Of a DNA stretch of 57,294 bases, positions 36,217-44,524 are shown piece by piece. Source of the stretch: Methylobacterium gnaphalii (lineage in GTDB: Bacteria > Pseudomonadota > Alphaproteobacteria > Rhizobiales > Beijerinckiaceae); assembly GCF_007992215.1 (NCBI RefSeq), contig NZ_BJZV01000025.1, positions 1-57,294 on the forward strand, in the 5' to 3' direction. The position numbers were made by a program, and so were the translations under genes. Position 1 is the first letter of the stretch. Each line of letters begins with the position of its first letter. The notes under the pieces were generated by a model that ran no database searches, had not been told where the DNA came from, and was given only the letters and a program-made list of their open reading frames with translations.

Positions 36217-37353
36217 ATGACGAGACCGGAGGCCAGCGGAGCAGGTGCGGCGGAGGCGGAGGCCCATGCGCGTCTGCTCGGCCATTTCGCGGAGGCCGGC
36301 TATGCCTCGGTGGCGCCGCCCGTGCTTCAGCCGGTCGAGCCTTTCCTTGAGCTGTCGGGCGAGGACATCCGCCGCCGCATCTTTGTGACGACGGACGGCG
36401 CGGGCACTGAACTCTGTCTGCGTCCAGAATTCACGATTCCCGTCTGCCGCCACCACCAGGCTATGCGCCCGAGTGAGTCGGCCGACTACTCCTATCTTGG
36501 TCCGGTCTTCCGGTTGGCGGCCGGCGAGCCCGACGAGTTCACGCAAGCCGGTATCGAGTCGATCGGCCGTACCGATACCCCAGCGGCCGATGCCGAGGTG
36601 CTTGGCATGGCGCTCGACGGGCTGGAGCGCCTCGGCCGTACGGATGTTTCGGTGCGCCTCGGCGATATGGGCCTGATTCATGCGTTGCTCGATGCGCTCG
36701 CGGTGCCCCCCGTTGCCAAGCGTCGGACGTTGCGCGCCATCGCCGCCGGACGAGCGCTCAACGAGGTCGCCAACGCTGCCCATGTCGAGGATCCGCATGC
36801 CGGGCTGCTGGCCGCGATCCAGGGACAGGACCCGCGGGGCGTGCGCGCCTTCGTCGAGGACGTACTCTCGATCGCCGGCATCTCGCGCGTCGGCGGACGC
36901 AGCGCCGGAGAGATCGCCGAACGCTTTCTCGCCAAGGCCTCGGCCCAGGCTCATGGAGGCGCCGGGCTCAACGCCGAGAACCGGGCGCTGGTCGAGCGCT
37001 ACTGCGCCATCACGGGAGACCCGGACAGTGCCTGCGAGGCCGTGCGGGCCCTCGCCCGCGAGGCCGGACTCCGGCATGACGGCCTGGACGCCGCGCTCGC
37101 GCTCTTCGAAGAACGCACCGGTTTCATGGCGGCGCGCGGTCTGGCCGTGGAGCGCTTCGTCTTCTCGGGCGGCTTCGCACGTAACCTCGACTATTATACC
37201 GGCTTCATTTTCGAGGTGACAGACGGCAGGCCCGGCACGCCGACTCTCGTTGGCGGCGGCCGCTACGACGGCCTGCTGCAGCATCTCGGCAGCCCCGTGC
37301 CGCTGCCGGCGGTGGGCTGCGCCTTCTGGCTCTCGCGCTGCGGCGGGAACTGA
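36217..37353 (+). CDS. hisZ: ATP phosphoribosyltransferase regulatory subunit HisZ
   Basis: A 378-aa class II aminoacyl-tRNA-synthetase paralogue that lacks charging activity and forms a complex with HisG for the first step of histidine synthesis. It has 'TELCLRPEFTIPVCRHH' (motif 2 region), 'YLGPVFRLAAGEPDEFTQAGIESIG' and the C-terminal 'GGFARNLDYYTGFIFEV' and 'GGGRYDGLL' of the HisS/HisZ fold. No anticodon-binding domain follows, which separates it from HisS. It ends one base before the hisG start. Confidence 0.93.
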   Translation: MTRPEASGAGAAEAEAHARLLGHFAEAGYASVAPPVLQPVEPFLELSGEDIRRRIFVTTDGAGTELCLRPEFTIPVCRHHQAMRPSESADYSYLGPVFRLAAGEPDEFTQAGIESIGRTDTPAADAEVLGMALDGLERLGRTDVSVRLGDMGLIHALLDALAVPPVAKRRTLRAIAAGRALNEVANAAHVEDPHAGLLAAIQGQDPRGVRAFVEDVLSIAGISRVGGRSAGEIAERFLAKASAQAHGGAGLNAENRALVERYCAITGDPDSACEAVRALAREAGLRHDGLDAALALFEERTGFMAARGLAVERFVFSGGFARNLDYYTGFIFEVTDGRPGTPTLVGGGRYDGLLQHLGSPVPLPAVGCAFWLSRCGGN

Positions 37354-37354
37354 C

Positions 37355-38344
37355 ATGACCGTTCAAGCCACCACCGAGCCGTTGGTGCTCGCCGTCCCCT
37401 CGAAGGGACGCCTCCAGGAGAACGCCGCCGCTTTCTTCGGCCGGGCCGGCCTGAAGCTCGCCCAACTCAGTGGCGCGCGCGATTACCGCGGCACCCTCGT
37501 CGGCGTGCCCGGTGTCGAGGTGCGCTACCTCTCGGCCTCCGAGATCGCGAGCCAGCTCGCCAGCGGCGCAGCCCATCTCGGCGTGACGGGCGAGGACCTG
37601 ATCCGCGAGACGCTGCCCGACGTTGAGGGCTCGGTGGAGCTGCTGACACCGCTCGGCTTCGGCAACGCCACCGTGGTCGTTGCCGTACCGCAGGCCTGGA
37701 TCGACGTGCGCGCCATGAGCGACCTTGACGAGGTTGCCAGCGAGATGCGCCTGCGTCAGGGCCGGCGCCTACGGATCGCCACCAAATACGTGAACCTCAC
37801 GCGCCGCTTTCTCGCCCGGCACGGCATCGCCGATTACCGTATCGTCGAGAGCCTCGGCGCAACCGAGGGCGCACCGGCCGCAGGCTCGGCCGAGATCATC
37901 GTCGATATCACCACAACCGGAGCGACGCTCGCGGCCAACGCCCTGAAAATCCTCGACGACGGCATCATTCTGCGCTCCGAGGCAAACCTCGTCGCCTCTT
38001 TGAAGGCGCCGTGGGGACCAAACCAGCGCGAGGCGCTGCGGGCCGTACTCGGCCGCATCAGCGCGGAGGAACGCGCCCGCACCACACGCGAGGTGCGGGC
38101 TGGCATGCCGGAAGGCGGCGAAATCGACCTTGCCAGCCTTGCCGCCTTGCACGAAGCCGAGTTGCCCTACGGCGCGCCAAAGGGACTCGATGGAGAGATC
38201 GTGATGCGCTGCCCAGCTGAGGCCGTGTTCGGGCTCTGCGACGCTCTCGTCCGCGCGAGCGCCCGCTCGGTTAGCGTACGCCGCATCGACTATGCCTTCG
38301 CTGCCGAGAACCCACTGGCCGAGAGGCTGCTCGCGCGGCTCTAA
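37355..38344 (+). CDS. hisG: ATP phosphoribosyltransferase catalytic subunit HisG
   Basis: A 329-aa enzyme joining ATP and PRPP to start histidine synthesis. It begins 'LVLAVPSKGRLQENAAAFF' and contains the PRPP-binding 'EIIVDITTTGATLAANAL'. With hisZ directly upstream (1-base gap) a short HisG of about 210-230 aa would be expected, but here about 100 extra C-terminal residues follow ('GGEIDLASLAALHEAE', 'VSVRRIDYAFAAENPLAERL'). Related Rhizobiales have HisG of this longer size, so the length appears genuine and not a misread. Confidence 0.92.
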   Translation: MTVQATTEPLVLAVPSKGRLQENAAAFFGRAGLKLAQLSGARDYRGTLVGVPGVEVRYLSASEIASQLASGAAHLGVTGEDLIRETLPDVEGSVELLTPLGFGNATVVVAVPQAWIDVRAMSDLDEVASEMRLRQGRRLRIATKYVNLTRRFLARHGIADYRIVESLGATEGAPAAGSAEIIVDITTTGATLAANALKILDDGIILRSEANLVASLKAPWGPNQREALRAVLGRISAEERARTTREVRAGMPEGGEIDLASLAALHEAELPYGAPKGLDGEIVMRCPAEAVFGLCDALVRASARSVSVRRIDYAFAAENPLAERLLARL

Positions 38345-38630
38345 CGGTCGCACTGCACTGGGCAGGCTATCGGGATGGAAGAGAAAGCAGCCGCTTGCCA
38401 CCCTTCTTGTGCCGCACAGCACATCGATTGATGGGTGGCCTGACATGGCTATCCCTCGCCAAGCTTGCCGGCGGCGCGATCCAGTCATGAAGCGCTGGCA
38501 TGGCGTTACTCGGCAGCGAGGGAACTTCCGTGCTGTTGGGAGGGTCTCGGCATTGTCTTCAGCTTGACGCGCGGGCTGCACCTGCGAGAAGAGCGGCAAA
38601 AAATCACCGGATTCGGGACAATTTAGAATT

Positions 38631-39404
38631 ATGAGCAAGTACTACGAAGAGCGAGTTCTCTCCGTCCATCATTGGACCGACACGCTTTTCTCTTTCCGGA
38701 CGACCCGCGATCCTTCGTTCCGCTTCCGCAACGGCGAGTTCACGATGATCGGCATCGAGGTCGAGGGCCGGCCTCTGCTGCGTGCCTACTCGGTGGTCTC
38801 GGCCAATTACGAGGAAGAGCTCGAGTTCTTCTCGATCAAGGTGCCGAACGGCCCGCTCACCTCGAAGCTGCAGCACCTCAAGGTCGGCGATCCGATCATG
38901 GTCGGCAAGAAGCCCACCGGCACGCTGGTGCTCGACAACCTGCTTCCGGGCAAGAACCTCTACCTGCTCGGCACCGGCACCGGCCTCGCGCCCTTCATGT
39001 CGATCATCAAGGACCCGGAGACCTACGAGCGCTTCGAGAAGGTGGTGCTCGTCCATGGCTGCCGTCAGGTGCAGGAACTCGCCTATGGCGAGACCATCAC
39101 CAAGGACCTGCCGAACCACGAGTTCCTCGGCGAGGTGATCTCGGCCGGGCTGATCTACTATCCGACCGTGACCCGCGAGCCCTTCCGCAACCGCGGCCGC
39201 ATCACCGACCTGATGATCTCGGGCAAATTGTTCGAGGATATCGGCCTGCCGAACATGTCGATCGAGAACGATCGCTTCATGCTGTGCGGCTCGCCGGAGA
39301 TGATCCGCGACACCCGCGAACTGCTCTCCGGTCTCGGCTACGAGGAGGGCAACCACGGCGAGGCAGCCCACTACGTCATCGAAAAAGCCTTCGTCGAAAA
39401 GTGA
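38631..39404 (+). CDS. fpr: Ferredoxin/flavodoxin-NADP+ reductase
   Basis: A 257-aa FAD enzyme of the bacterial FPR type that moves electrons between NADPH and ferredoxin or flavodoxin. FAD-binding 'RAYSVVSANYEEELEFF', NADP-binding 'LLGTGTGLAPFMSIIKDPE' and the C-terminal 'FMLCGSPEMIRDTRELLSGLGYEEG...' are all present. No good ribosome site is seen before ATG 38631; a TTGACG box at 38564-38569 could be part of a promoter. Its stop overlaps the bioD start by 4 bases (GTGA), so the two are translationally coupled. Confidence 0.94.
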   Translation: MSKYYEERVLSVHHWTDTLFSFRTTRDPSFRFRNGEFTMIGIEVEGRPLLRAYSVVSANYEEELEFFSIKVPNGPLTSKLQHLKVGDPIMVGKKPTGTLVLDNLLPGKNLYLLGTGTGLAPFMSIIKDPETYERFEKVVLVHGCRQVQELAYGETITKDLPNHEFLGEVISAGLIYYPTVTREPFRNRGRITDLMISGKLFEDIGLPNMSIENDRFMLCGSPEMIRDTRELLSGLGYEEGNHGEAAHYVIEKAFVEK

Positions 39405-40135
39405 ACCAGATCGCCCGGCGCCGCGCCCTCTTCATTGCCGGCGCCGGAACCGAGATCGGCAAGACCTACGTCACCGCCGCGCTGACCCGCCGGCTGCGCG
39501 ATGAGGGCCGCTCTGTCCTGACGCTGAAGCCGTTGGCGAGCGGTGTTCCCCCCATCGATAACCCCGCCTTCGCAGAGAGCGACACCGCAATCCTGCTCGC
39601 GGCGCAGGGGCTTCCCGTGACCATCGAGACAGTCGAAGCCTGCTCTCCCTGGCGTTTCGCAGCCCCCCTGGCACCCGACCAGGCGGCGGCCCGAGAAGGG
39701 CGGAGGCTCCAACTGGACGAACTCGTCGCATGGTGCGAGCGCCGCCTGTCCTCCTACTCGCACTCTCATCCTGAGGTGGTGGACGGGAGCGCCGGAGCTT
39801 TGGAAGAGCCTACGGTGCTCATTGAAGGCGTCGGCGGTCTGATGAGCCCGATCACCGGTGATGCTACAGGCCTCGATTGGCTAAGGCAGCTTAGTTTGCC
39901 GGCGCTCCTCGTGTCCGGCAGCTATCTCGGCGCCATCAGCCATGCTCTCACGGCCATCGAGACACTGCGTGTCCACGGCGTTCCGATCGTAGGCATTGTG
40001 GTGAGCGAGAGCGAGGGCGCGCCCACCCCGCCGGAGGTCGTCGCGGATGCGATCGCGCGCCACGCTCATGCACCGGTTGCCATCGTGCGCCGAGGCAGCG
40101 CGTTTCCCGACACTCTCTTGAGTGCAATCGGGTGA
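39401..40135 (+). CDS. bioD: Dethiobiotin synthetase
   Basis: A 244-aa ATP-dependent ring-closing enzyme that makes dethiobiotin from 7,8-diaminopelargonate and CO2. The P-loop 'GAGTEIGKTYVTAAL', 'TLKPLASGV' (substrate lysine) and 'VLIEGVGGLMSPI' are intact. The GTG start at 39401 overlaps the fpr stop; no other bio gene is nearby. About 10 residues around 'SSYSHSHPEVVDGSAG' form an insertion before the 'EGVGG' strand. Final conversion by BioB needs electrons from a ferredoxin/flavodoxin reductase, which may explain the neighbour. Confidence 0.92.
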   Translation: MNQIARRRALFIAGAGTEIGKTYVTAALTRRLRDEGRSVLTLKPLASGVPPIDNPAFAESDTAILLAAQGLPVTIETVEACSPWRFAAPLAPDQAAAREGRRLQLDELVAWCERRLSSYSHSHPEVVDGSAGALEEPTVLIEGVGGLMSPITGDATGLDWLRQLSLPALLVSGSYLGAISHALTAIETLRVHGVPIVGIVVSESEGAPTPPEVVADAIARHAHAPVAIVRRGSAFPDTLLSAIG

Positions 40136-40163
40136 GCGCCGCCTGACTGTTCAGCCCTGTCGA

Positions 40164-41336
40164 TTAGTTCGGGTGGAACACCACCTTCACGCAGCCGTCC
40201 TTCTTGTCGCGGAAGGTCTTGTAGAGGTCCGGTCCATCAGCGAGGTTCGTCGAGCGATGGGTGATCATCGAGGTCATGTCGAGCTTGCCCTCCTGGATCA
40301 GCTTGGTCAGCGGCTCCAGGTAGCGCTTCACGTGCGTTTGGCCGCTCTTCATGGTCAGGCCCTTCTGGACGATCGAGCCCATATTGATGGGTACCGGCCC
40401 GCCATAGACACCGGGCACCGAGATGATGCCGCAGGGGCGCACCGCCTTGATCGCCTCGGCCAGCACATAGGGACGCTCAGTCGCCGTCAGCTTCTCCTGA
40501 ACGGCAGCGAGCGCTCCGGTGATGCCGCCATGGCCCGAGGCTTCCATGCCAACGCAATCGATGACGCCGTCGGCGCCCTCGCCTGTGCTGATCTCCTTGA
40601 TCCGTTCGAACACGTCTTCTTGCGCGAAGTCGATGATGTCGGTCGCGCCCATCTTGCGAGCCAGCGCGATACGCTCGGGCACCGTCTCGATGACGATAAT
40701 GCGCTCAGCGCCCATGAGCTTGCAGGCCTGCACCGTGAACAGGCCGACTGGACCGGCGCCCCAGATCGCGATGGTCTCGCCGCCCTGGATCTCGCAGTGC
40801 TCGGCGCCCTGCCAGGCGGTTGGCAGGATATCGGTGAGGAACAGGACCGACTCGTCATCCATTCCGTCGGGCACCTTCATCGGCGCGACGTCGGCCATCG
40901 GCACGCGCACATACTCGGCTTGGCCGCCCGCGTAGCCGCCGGTGATGTGCGAGTAGCCGAACAGGCCAGCGGTGGTGTAGCCGAATAGGCCTGCAGCCAC
41001 CTCGGCGTTGCGGTTCGAGCGTTGGCAGACCGAGTAATTGCCGAGCTTGCACTGGCGGCACTCGCCGCAATTGATGTTGAAGGGCACGACGATGCGGTCG
41101 CCCTTCTTGAATTTGGTGAAGCCCGCACCCGTCTCGACGACCTCCCCCATGAATTCGTGGCCCAGGACGTCGCCCGATTCCATGCCCGGCATCTGGCCGT
41201 CCATGAGATGAAGGTCCGAGCCGCAGATCGCGCAAGACGTGACCTTGATGATGACGTCGCGGGCATCCTCGATTCGTGGATCCGGCACCGTGTCGCAGCG
41301 GATATCGCCCCTGCCGTGCCAGCACAGTGCCTTCAT
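40164..41336 (-). CDS. Zinc-dependent alcohol dehydrogenase (formaldehyde-dehydrogenase-like)
   Basis: A 390-aa medium-chain dehydrogenase with catalytic zinc ligands C38, H60 and E61 ('CGSDLHL', 'LGHEFMGEV'), the structural zinc lobe C90, C93, C96 and C104, and NAD-binding 'IWGAGPVGLFTVQACKL'. The pattern matches the glutathione-independent formaldehyde dehydrogenase-like/threonine dehydrogenase-like group, often seen in stress-associated clusters. Cytosolic, probably NAD(P)-dependent; the substrate is uncertain. It is the last of three same-strand genes after an SDR and a DUF3429 gene. Confidence 0.9.
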   Translation of the reverse strand: MKALCWHGRGDIRCDTVPDPRIEDARDVIIKVTSCAICGSDLHLMDGQMPGMESGDVLGHEFMGEVVETGAGFTKFKKGDRIVVPFNINCGECRQCKLGNYSVCQRSNRNAEVAAGLFGYTTAGLFGYSHITGGYAGGQAEYVRVPMADVAPMKVPDGMDDESVLFLTDILPTAWQGAEHCEIQGGETIAIWGAGPVGLFTVQACKLMGAERIIVIETVPERIALARKMGATDIIDFAQEDVFERIKEISTGEGADGVIDCVGMEASGHGGITGALAAVQEKLTATERPYVLAEAIKAVRPCGIISVPGVYGGPVPINMGSIVQKGLTMKSGQTHVKRYLEPLTKLIQEGKLDMTSMITHRSTNLADGPDLYKTFRDKKDGCVKVVFHPN

Positions 41337-41418
41337 GTCGCGTCTCCAGAATTCTCAGTACCCCAGAGGGGCTCAGCGCGACATCCGTGCGGGGGCAGCA
41401 AAGTTCCACGCCGCGCGA

Positions 41419-41904
41419 TTAGCCGCGTAAGGTCAGCGTCAGAAGCGCGCAGAGCCCGACCAGCGCGATCGGCATTTGGAACGGACGCAGGCGCGCAAAA
41501 TACAGCGGCGCCTCGCCCCGTTTCGCCGCGATCGGGTCGAGCACCGCGATGGCCGCATAACCAAGGATCAGCAGAGCCAGCGCCACGCTTCCGTCGTCGA
41601 GCGCTGCGGCGACTAGCGCGAGGAAGCCGAGGCAGAACAGCCCGAGCATCGTCACGATCTGCGCGAGCCGCGGCCCGCCCTCTGTGCGGAAGCTGAGGCC
41701 ACGGCGCACGCCGGACAAAAAGGTGAGGATCGCGCCGGCCCAAAGGATCGTCAGCGTGACGAGGGCCTCGCGGGTCTCGCCCTGGAACCACCAGGCCAAA
41801 GCCGCTCCGCCGACGATCGGCAGCATCGGTCCGTAGCCGAACACGACACTCAGCCAGGGAACGGTCCGCGGCTCGTGCGCCGTGATCGTGCGGCCGTCGG
41901 ACAT
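41419..41904 (-). CDS. DUF3429 family membrane protein
   Basis: A 161-aa protein with five hydrophobic segments ('FGYGPMLPIVGGAALAWW', 'LVTLTILWAGAILTFLSGVRRG', 'IVTMLGLFCLGFLALVAAAL', 'LALLILGYAAIAVLD', 'IALVGLCALLTLTL'). The 'GVRRGLSF' loop and overall form match DUF3429, an uncharacterised inner-membrane family. ATG 41904 follows the SDR stop by 10 bases, suggesting co-transcription. Confidence 0.8.
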   Translation of the reverse strand: MSDGRTITAHEPRTVPWLSVVFGYGPMLPIVGGAALAWWFQGETREALVTLTILWAGAILTFLSGVRRGLSFRTEGGPRLAQIVTMLGLFCLGFLALVAAALDDGSVALALLILGYAAIAVLDPIAAKRGEAPLYFARLRPFQMPIALVGLCALLTLTLRG

Positions 41905-41914
41905 CCCACCCCGC

Positions 41915-42772
41915 TCAGATAAAGGGCCGCCCACCGGTCACCGGCACCGTCGCCCCGGTAATGTAGCTCGCCTCGTCGGAGGCCAACATGACATAGGCAG
42001 GAGCCAGTTCGACGGGCTGGCCGGCCCGACCCATGGGCGTGTTGTCACCGAAGCTCTTCACCTTCTCCGGCGGCATGGTCGAGGGAATCAGCGGTGTCCA
42101 GATAGGGCCTGGCGCGACGCAATTTACGCGGATTCCCTTGCTCGCGAGGGTCTGGGCAAGCCCGGCCGTGTAGTTGTGGATCGCACCCTTCGTGGTCGCG
42201 TAGGCGAGAAGTTGCGGGCTCGGCTGGTCGGCATTGATCGAGGTCGTGTTGATGATTGAGGAGCCCTCGCCCATGTGCGGCAGCGCCGCTTTGGTCAGGT
42301 AGAACATGGCATGGACGTTGGTGGCGAAGGTGATTTCCCATTCCTCGTCGCTGATCTCCTCCGGACCCGAAAACGTCGCCTGATGCGCGGCGTTGTTGAC
42401 GAGCACGTCGACGCGGCCGAATTCCGAGACCGCCCTCTCGATAATGGCTCGACAATGCGCGGCGCTCTTGATGTCGCCTGGCACAAGCACGGCCTTGCGG
42501 CCTGCTTCTTCGATCAGGCTTCGTGTTGACTGCGCATCCTCCTCCTCATTGAGATAGGAGATCAGCACGTCGGCGCCCTCACGGGCGAAGGCGATGGCCA
42601 CCGCGCGACCGATGCCGGAATCCCCGCCGGTGATAACCGCCTTCTTGCCAGCGAGGCGGCCTGAGCCCTTGTAGCTGGTCTCGCCGTGGTCGGGCCGGGG
42701 ATCCATCGCAACTGTCGAGCCGGGCATCGGCTGCTGCTGCTCGGGCTGGGGAGGTCTGGGAAAGGACGCCAC
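41915..42772 (-). CDS. Short-chain dehydrogenase/reductase (YghA-like)
   Basis: A 285-aa SDR with NAD(P)-binding 'VITGGDSGIGRAVA', 'VLVNNAAHQ', the catalytic pair in 'YATTKGAI' and C-terminal 'GATVPVTGGRPF'. The N-terminal 'FPRPPQPEQQQPMPGS' and 'MDPRPDHGETSYKGSGRLAGKKA' match the extended-start YghA group linked to general-stress gene sets. GTG 42772 is chosen because GGAG lies 7 bases upstream and the Pro-rich start is conserved in the group; ATG at 'MPGSTVA' is an alternative. Confidence 0.9.
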   Translation of the reverse strand: MASFPRPPQPEQQQPMPGSTVAMDPRPDHGETSYKGSGRLAGKKAVITGGDSGIGRAVAIAFAREGADVLISYLNEEEDAQSTRSLIEEAGRKAVLVPGDIKSAAHCRAIIERAVSEFGRVDVLVNNAAHQATFSGPEEISDEEWEITFATNVHAMFYLTKAALPHMGEGSSIINTTSINADQPSPQLLAYATTKGAIHNYTAGLAQTLASKGIRVNCVAPGPIWTPLIPSTMPPEKVKSFGDNTPMGRAGQPVELAPAYVMLASDEASYITGATVPVTGGRPFI

Positions 42773-42805
42773 TGGATCGCTCCGTATCTGCTGGCAAAGA
42801 GGATG

Positions 42806-43054
42806 ATGCCGCAGACAACCACGCCTGCCAGCCGAAGTTCGCCGCTGCCCGGCGTGGGCAGATGCTTCCTCGCCTTCCGGGCAGCCGCAGAGCGCATCCG
42901 CGACGTGATCGCGGCTATCGAGCGAGCGGCACAACCGGACCTGATCACGGCGATGCGCGAACCGGCCGAGCAGGCGCCGCTCCCACGTCCCGCATCATCA
43001 TTCTGGGGTATGCCGCAGGCGACAGCTCAGAATCCAACCGTAATGTCCGGCTAA
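42806..43054 (+). CDS. Possible hypothetical protein (82 aa)
   Basis: A plus-strand ORF divergent from the SDR gene, with GAGG just upstream of tandem ATGs (42803 and 42806). The central part 'RCFLAFRAAAERIRDVIAAIERAA' would form an amphipathic helix; the ends are Pro/Thr/Ser-rich. G/C-ending codons dominate moderately. No family recognised, and chance coding potential in this G+C-rich DNA cannot be excluded. Confidence 0.4.
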   Translation: MPQTTTPASRSSPLPGVGRCFLAFRAAAERIRDVIAAIERAAQPDLITAMREPAEQAPLPRPASSFWGMPQATAQNPTVMSG

Positions 43055-43213
43055 AACATGCTCTCGAGGCCAGTCGTGCGCTCCGGGCTCACCTTAGGCG
43101 CCCCGGAATGACCGCGATGGGAAGCGCGCTGACCATCACCATTGGCATCACGCGCGTTCTGAGCGAGTGCCGCACAATCCGCACGAAGCCGATAGCACGA
43201 GGAAAACCCGCAA

Positions 43214-43597
43214 ATGCCCTACCGCATCGACCACGTTCACTTGCGCAGCCGCGACGCGGTCGCCGCCGGTTCGTTCTACGTCGAGATGCTGGGCGCGCGT
43301 GAAATCCGCCGAGACGGCTCTCCCGTCACCCGTGTCGTAATCGATCTCGGCGGCCTCTATCTGTTCATCGAGCAGGCGCCCGAGGATATCGCACCGGCCG
43401 CCCGGCCACCGCATCTCGGCCTCGAGCATATCGGGTTGGCGGTCGACGACATCGAGGCGACCTTCGCCGAGCTTCAGAAAAAGAAACTCGACATCGTCTC
43501 CGGCATCAACGACGTGAAGCCCGGCCTTCGCACGATCTTCATCACCGGGCCGGACGGCGTACTGATTGAGTTCTTGAAGCGCGACTTCGCACTTTAA
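43214..43597 (+). CDS. VOC (glyoxalase/epimerase-like) family protein
   Basis: A 127-aa single-chain vicinal-oxygen-chelate protein with two beta-alpha-beta-beta-beta units: 'IDHVHLRSRD' with its metal histidine, 'LYLFIEQ', then 'LEHIGLAVDD' and the metal glutamate in 'GVLIEFLKRD'. The family includes glyoxalase I, methylmalonyl-CoA epimerase and dioxygenases; the substrate is not readable. It converges on tyrA, and TTAA at 43594-43597 supplies both stop codons. Confidence 0.85.
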   Translation: MPYRIDHVHLRSRDAVAAGSFYVEMLGAREIRRDGSPVTRVVIDLGGLYLFIEQAPEDIAPAARPPHLGLEHIGLAVDDIEATFAELQKKKLDIVSGINDVKPGLRTIFITGPDGVLIEFLKRDFAL

Positions 43598-44523
43598 TTC
43601 GTCTTCGTATCCGATCGCGAGCGCCCGAAATCCGGCTCGGCCGTTTCCTGGCCCATCGCGACGATGCCTTTGCGGATCGCGCGAGTGCGGGTGAACAGGT
43701 TGAACAGGGTGTCGCCGTCGCCCCAGCGGATCGCCTTGGTCAGCGCCGAGAGGTCCTCGTTGAAGCGGCCGAGCATCTCCAGCACGGCGTCCTTGTTCGC
43801 CAGGAAGACGTCGCGCCACATGGTCGGGTCGGAGGCGGCGATGCGCGTGAAATCGCGAAAGCCGCCAGCCGAGAATTTGATGACTTCGGATTGCGTCACC
43901 GTCTCCAGATCGGCGGCGGTGCCGACGATGTTGTAGGCGATGAGGTGCGGCACGTGGCTGGTGATGGCGAGCACGAGGTCATGGTGCTCGGACGTCATCG
44001 TCTCGACGATGGCGCCGAGGCCCTCCCAGAAGGCCGTGACCGTGGAGACCGCCTGCGGGTCCACGCCCTCGGGCGGTGTGAGGATGCACCAGCGGTTCTG
44101 AAACAGCGTCGCGAAGCCGGAATCGGGGCCGGAATACTCGGTGCCCGCCACGGGATGGGCCGGCACGAAGGGGTTTTCGGGCTTCAGATACGGCGTTGCC
44201 GCCGCGACCACCGAGCCCTTTACCGAGCCGACGTCGGACAGGATCGCGCCGGGTTTGAGATGCGGCGCGAGTTCGGCCGCCACCGCGCCGATGGCGCCCA
44301 CCGGCACGCAGAGGATCACGAGATCGGCCTCGGCCACGCCCTCAGCGAAACCTGCCGTGACAAGATCGGCGATTCCGAGCGCACGGACACGCTCGAGCAC
44401 GGCCTCGTCGCGGTCCACCGCGACCACCCGCTCGGCGAGCCCATAGGTGCGCGCGCCCCGGGCGATCGAGGAACCGATCAGGCCGAGCCCGACGATGGCG
44501 ACAGTGTGCAGGACGCTACCCAT
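43594..44523 (-). CDS. tyrA: Prephenate/arogenate dehydrogenase
   Basis: A 309-aa tyrosine-synthesis enzyme that oxidatively decarboxylates prephenate or arogenate. It starts with the nucleotide-binding 'VAIVGLGLIGSSIARG' and has 'HPVAGTEYSGPDSGF' and 'LVLAITSHVPHLIAY', which hold the catalytic histidines. No fused chorismate mutase or ACT domain. ATG 44523 comes 1 base after the hisC stop, so hisC-tyrA form a unit as in other alphaproteobacteria, where HisC can also transaminate prephenate-pathway intermediates. Confidence 0.93.
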   Translation of the reverse strand: MGSVLHTVAIVGLGLIGSSIARGARTYGLAERVVAVDRDEAVLERVRALGIADLVTAGFAEGVAEADLVILCVPVGAIGAVAAELAPHLKPGAILSDVGSVKGSVVAAATPYLKPENPFVPAHPVAGTEYSGPDSGFATLFQNRWCILTPPEGVDPQAVSTVTAFWEGLGAIVETMTSEHHDLVLAITSHVPHLIAYNIVGTAADLETVTQSEVIKFSAGGFRDFTRIAASDPTMWRDVFLANKDAVLEMLGRFNEDLSALTKAIRWGDGDTLFNLFTRTRAIRKGIVAMGQETAEPDFGRSRSDTKTN

Positions 44524-44524
44524 C

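Noticed and set aside
38672..39400. Upstream extension of the bioD frame through fpr
   Set aside because: This part is the +2 frame of fpr; the recognisable BioD sequence starts at the GTG at 39401.
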